The notes under the pieces are model-generated. The model made no database searches. It had not been told where the DNA came from and saw only the letters and a program-made list of their open reading frames with translations. Of a DNA stretch of 58,232 nt, positions 56,690 through 58,232 are shown piece after piece. Each line of letters opens with the position of its first letter. Position 1 is the stretch's first letter. Position numbers and translations under genes: made by a program. Source of the DNA: Beijerinckiaceae bacterium (GTDB lineage: Bacteria; Pseudomonadota; Alphaproteobacteria; Rhizobiales; Beijerinckiaceae); the NCBI GenBank assembly GCA_947474545.1, contig CANJJI010000006.1:1-58232 (forward strand), in the 5' to 3' direction.

Positions 56690-57490
56690 TCAGGCAATGG
56701 GTTTCTGCTCAGGCAAGGCCGCCAGCAGACTTTCCAGTGTGGCCAGTGTGGAGATATCCGCAATTCCATCAACTTGCATTGGACGAAAATGGCGCTGGAA
56801 CGCTCGCACGCATTGCAGGGTTGCTTCGTCATAAGCGCCAGTCACGGACAAGCCATAACCGTAACGCACCAGCTGTTGCTGCAATCGCGAGACCGTTTCG
56901 CCGCTATCGCCCAACATCAGTCTCGCACCGTCCGTGATTTCCACTGGCTTCACCCAATGCCCGACACCAGCGTGAAACAGAACTTCCCACGGAAAATGTT
57001 CGCCGGGATCGGCCTTGCGCGCCGGGGCAATATCAGAATGTGCGAGCACTCTTTCTGCCGCAATGCCGCGCCGCGCAACAATGTCATTGCAAAGTGTGAT
57101 GACACTTTCAATTTGTGCCCGGGGATAGGGAGGCAAGCCGCCAGCGTGACCTGTATTCACGATCTCGATGCCGATGGAGCATGAATTGATGTCGGCGCAA
57201 TCTTTCCAGGATCCGCGCCCCGCATGCCAGGCACGGCGATCCTCTGCAACCAGCTGAAAAACTCTACCATCGAGATCGACAATATAATGGCTGGAAACTT
57301 CGGCTTTCGGATTGATCAGCCAACGCAGGGCTTCACCGAAGGGATCCGCATTCCAGGCACTCAGGGCATCCTCGCGCAAGCCCGTATAATGCAGCAGTAA
57401 AGTATCAATACACGCACCTTGCGGGCGCTCGCCCTGATTGGGCGACATCACGAATTCGCAGACTGTTGTATCGGCTGATGGGGCGTTCAT
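56690..57490 (-). CDS. AmpD-type N-acetylmuramoyl-L-alanine amidase with peptidoglycan-binding domain
   Basis: Zinc amidase of the AmpD family, 266 residues from the ATG at 57490. A TTG at 57505 would add five residues. Zinc ligands match AmpD: His34 (LLLHYTG), His151 and Asp161 (HSDIAPARKADPG). The C-terminal third is a peptidoglycan-binding domain 1 (GDSGETVSRLQQQLVRYGYGL, seen as ETVSRLQQQL and DEATLQCVRAFQRHF). There is no signal peptide, which fits cytoplasmic recycling of anhydro-muropeptides, although the binding domain is more usual in periplasmic AmiD-like enzymes. No ampG or beta-lactamase gene is nearby. Confidence 0.9.
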   Translation of the reverse strand: MNAPSADTTVCEFVMSPNQGERPQGACIDTLLLHYTGLREDALSAWNADPFGEALRWLINPKAEVSSHYIVDLDGRVFQLVAEDRRAWHAGRGSWKDCADINSCSIGIEIVNTGHAGGLPPYPRAQIESVITLCNDIVARRGIAAERVLAHSDIAPARKADPGEHFPWEVLFHAGVGHWVKPVEITDGARLMLGDSGETVSRLQQQLVRYGYGLSVTGAYDEATLQCVRAFQRHFRPMQVDGIADISTLATLESLLAALPEQKPIA

Positions 57491-57517
57491 CCGGTATAGA
57501 TACAATATTTACCGCAA

Positions 57518-57543
57518 ACAAAAAGCCCGGCCAGAAGGCCGGG
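57518..57543 (-). terminator. rho-independent terminator of the glycine-zipper lipoprotein gene
   Basis: CCCGGCC (57526-57532) pairs with GGCCGGG (57537-57543) around four bases. Read on the minus strand the stem is followed by CTTTTTG. It lies 34 bases past the lipoprotein stop and 28 bases before the amidase start, so it isolates the two genes. Confidence 0.85.
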
Positions 57544-57576
57544 ACAATTTGCGATTGAGCTGCTTGAGTGACGCGA

Positions 57577-57864
57577 TCAATAGGCCGCCAGGCATACTGG
57601 ATTGCCATAGGGATCGTAGCCCCATTCTGCACAGCCAGGGGCTGGACCAGGTGCTGTTGCTGCCCCGAGAATAGCTCCGCCAGCCGCACCTATTGCGGCG
57701 CCGGCAAGCGCGCCACCCGGTCTGCCTGTCGCAGCAGCTCCCAGCAAGGCGCCGGATGCACCGCCAAGAACAGCACCGCCCGCAGCGCGATCCCCCGGGC
57801 TGTAGCAGGCGGATAATGACAGGCCGCAAGCCAGAATTGCGCCAAGGCCAAACACTTTCTTCAT
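57577..57864 (-). CDS. glycine-zipper lipoprotein
   Basis: Small lipoprotein, 95 residues. MKKVFGLGAILACGLSLSAC is a lipoprotein signal with lipidation at Cys20. A Gly/Ala-rich zipper (about 28-70: GGAVLGGASGALLGAA, then GALAGAAIGAAGGAILGAA) can insert in or pack against membrane. The tail CAEWGYDPYGNPVCLAAY carries two Cys that may form a disulfide. Such proteins resemble the OsmB/SlyB-like or 17-kDa antigen group; function is not established. A terminator follows. Confidence 0.8.
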   Translation of the reverse strand: MKKVFGLGAILACGLSLSACYSPGDRAAGGAVLGGASGALLGAAATGRPGGALAGAAIGAAGGAILGAATAPGPAPGCAEWGYDPYGNPVCLAAY

Positions 57865-58106
57865 TTTTCTCTCCTGTTAGAACCATAAGCGGATTGGAAG
57901 TTTGCGGATTTGTTGTAACGAACCTGCATGGAAAAAGTTCCCAGAATTCGGCCAAGAGATGGCGGGAAAAAGGCACAGGCGTCACGAACGTCCGGCTATG
58001 CCTTTGGTGTCTCTTGTAGCCTATTCAACATCACAATGTAGACATAATAAGGCCTCCACCAACCATCACACTGAATTGAAAACCTTGGCCATAATCTATT
58101 ATGAAA
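57865..58106. other. non-coding stretch upstream of the lipoprotein gene
   Basis: No supported gene on either strand. It should hold the lipoprotein promoter: an AGGAGAG ribosome-binding site is visible just before the start at 57864. The rest is unremarkable. Confidence 0.55.
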
Positions 58107-58232
58107 GAGCCTCTTGCAAAACTCTTCGGGGGATTCGCCAGCTTGGGGCTGATTTTGCCGGATAGCGCTGTTTCCGGGCGTTCGCCATACCGTTCTGGCC
58201 TTGCATGGCCCATTTTCCGTGATTGCGGACGC
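58107..58232. mobile_element. possible end of an insertion sequence, cut by the window edge
   Basis: GAGCCTCTTGCAAAAC at 58107-58122 resembles the GAG-CC-TTGCAAAA ends of some IS5-group elements, as I remember them. The following 110 bases have no supported gene. If correct, the element lies to the right of the window. No transposase or second end is visible, so this is tentative. Confidence 0.25.

Overview
The window is moderately GC-rich DNA from the chromosome of an alphaproteobacterium. The best evidence is the compact division and cell-wall (dcw) cluster, which is followed on the same strand by ftsZ, lpxC, bamD, recN and ligA, an order usual in that class. Other support is a 603-residue FtsZ with a very long linker, a MurE of the meso-diaminopimelate (DNPR) type, and an ArsR-methyltransferase regulator ahead of metF-metH. 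I cannot place the genome below class. I saw no tRNA, rRNA or CRISPR array.

Layout. (1) 0.2-8.5 kb: an accessory catabolic block. It has two Bug/TctC-type periplasmic receptors, a class II aldolase-type protein, an FMN alpha-hydroxy-acid oxidase, an ABC-type solute receptor, a Rieske ring-hydroxylating oxygenase and a UbiD-type decarboxylase. All three receptors lack membrane partners here. The set suggests uptake, hydroxylation and decarboxylation of an aromatic carboxylic acid. (2) 8.6-20.9 kb: mixed genes: a host-attachment family protein, a small secreted Cys-rich protein, prmA, an aminopeptidase P, a Tat-exported DUF3828-like protein, ligA, a TonB-dependent receptor divergent from a TonB-like protein, an exported amidohydrolase and a small exported beta-sandwich protein. 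(3) 20.9-46.9 kb, minus strand: the dcw cluster and envelope genes. Transcription runs mraZ-rsmH-ftsL-ftsI-murE-murF-mraY-murD-ftsW-murG-murC-murB, then a foreign-looking insert (MazE-like antitoxin, nonsense-interrupted MazF-like toxin, cupin, Bug receptor), then ddl-ftsQ-ftsA-ftsZ, lpxC, bamD and recN. (4) 47.1-50.2 kb: an OpgC-like membrane acyltransferase followed by two related SGNH-hydrolase proteins; the second has lost its catalytic residues. (5) 50.3-56.0 kb: ArsR-methyltransferase regulator, metF and metH, tightly coupled. (6) 56-58.2 kb: a short-chain dehydrogenase, an AmpD-type amidase, a glycine-zipper lipoprotein and possibly the end of an insertion sequence.

The clearest regulatory sites are a four-repeat MraZ operator upstream of mraZ, a 44-bp repeated palindrome between the divergent TonB receptor and TonB genes, and an 18-bp palindrome in the promoter region of the methionine operon. 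Terminators are visible after ftsZ and after the glycine-zipper lipoprotein.

The observations most worth following are the degenerate SGNH paralogue beside an intact one and OpgC, the decayed toxin-antitoxin/receptor insert inside the dcw cluster, the repeated operator at the TonB locus, and the orphan-receptor/Rieske/UbiD block. Starts were chosen from visible Shine-Dalgarno sequences, operon overlaps and signal peptides. All functional calls rest on recognition of families and motifs by reading; no database search was run.
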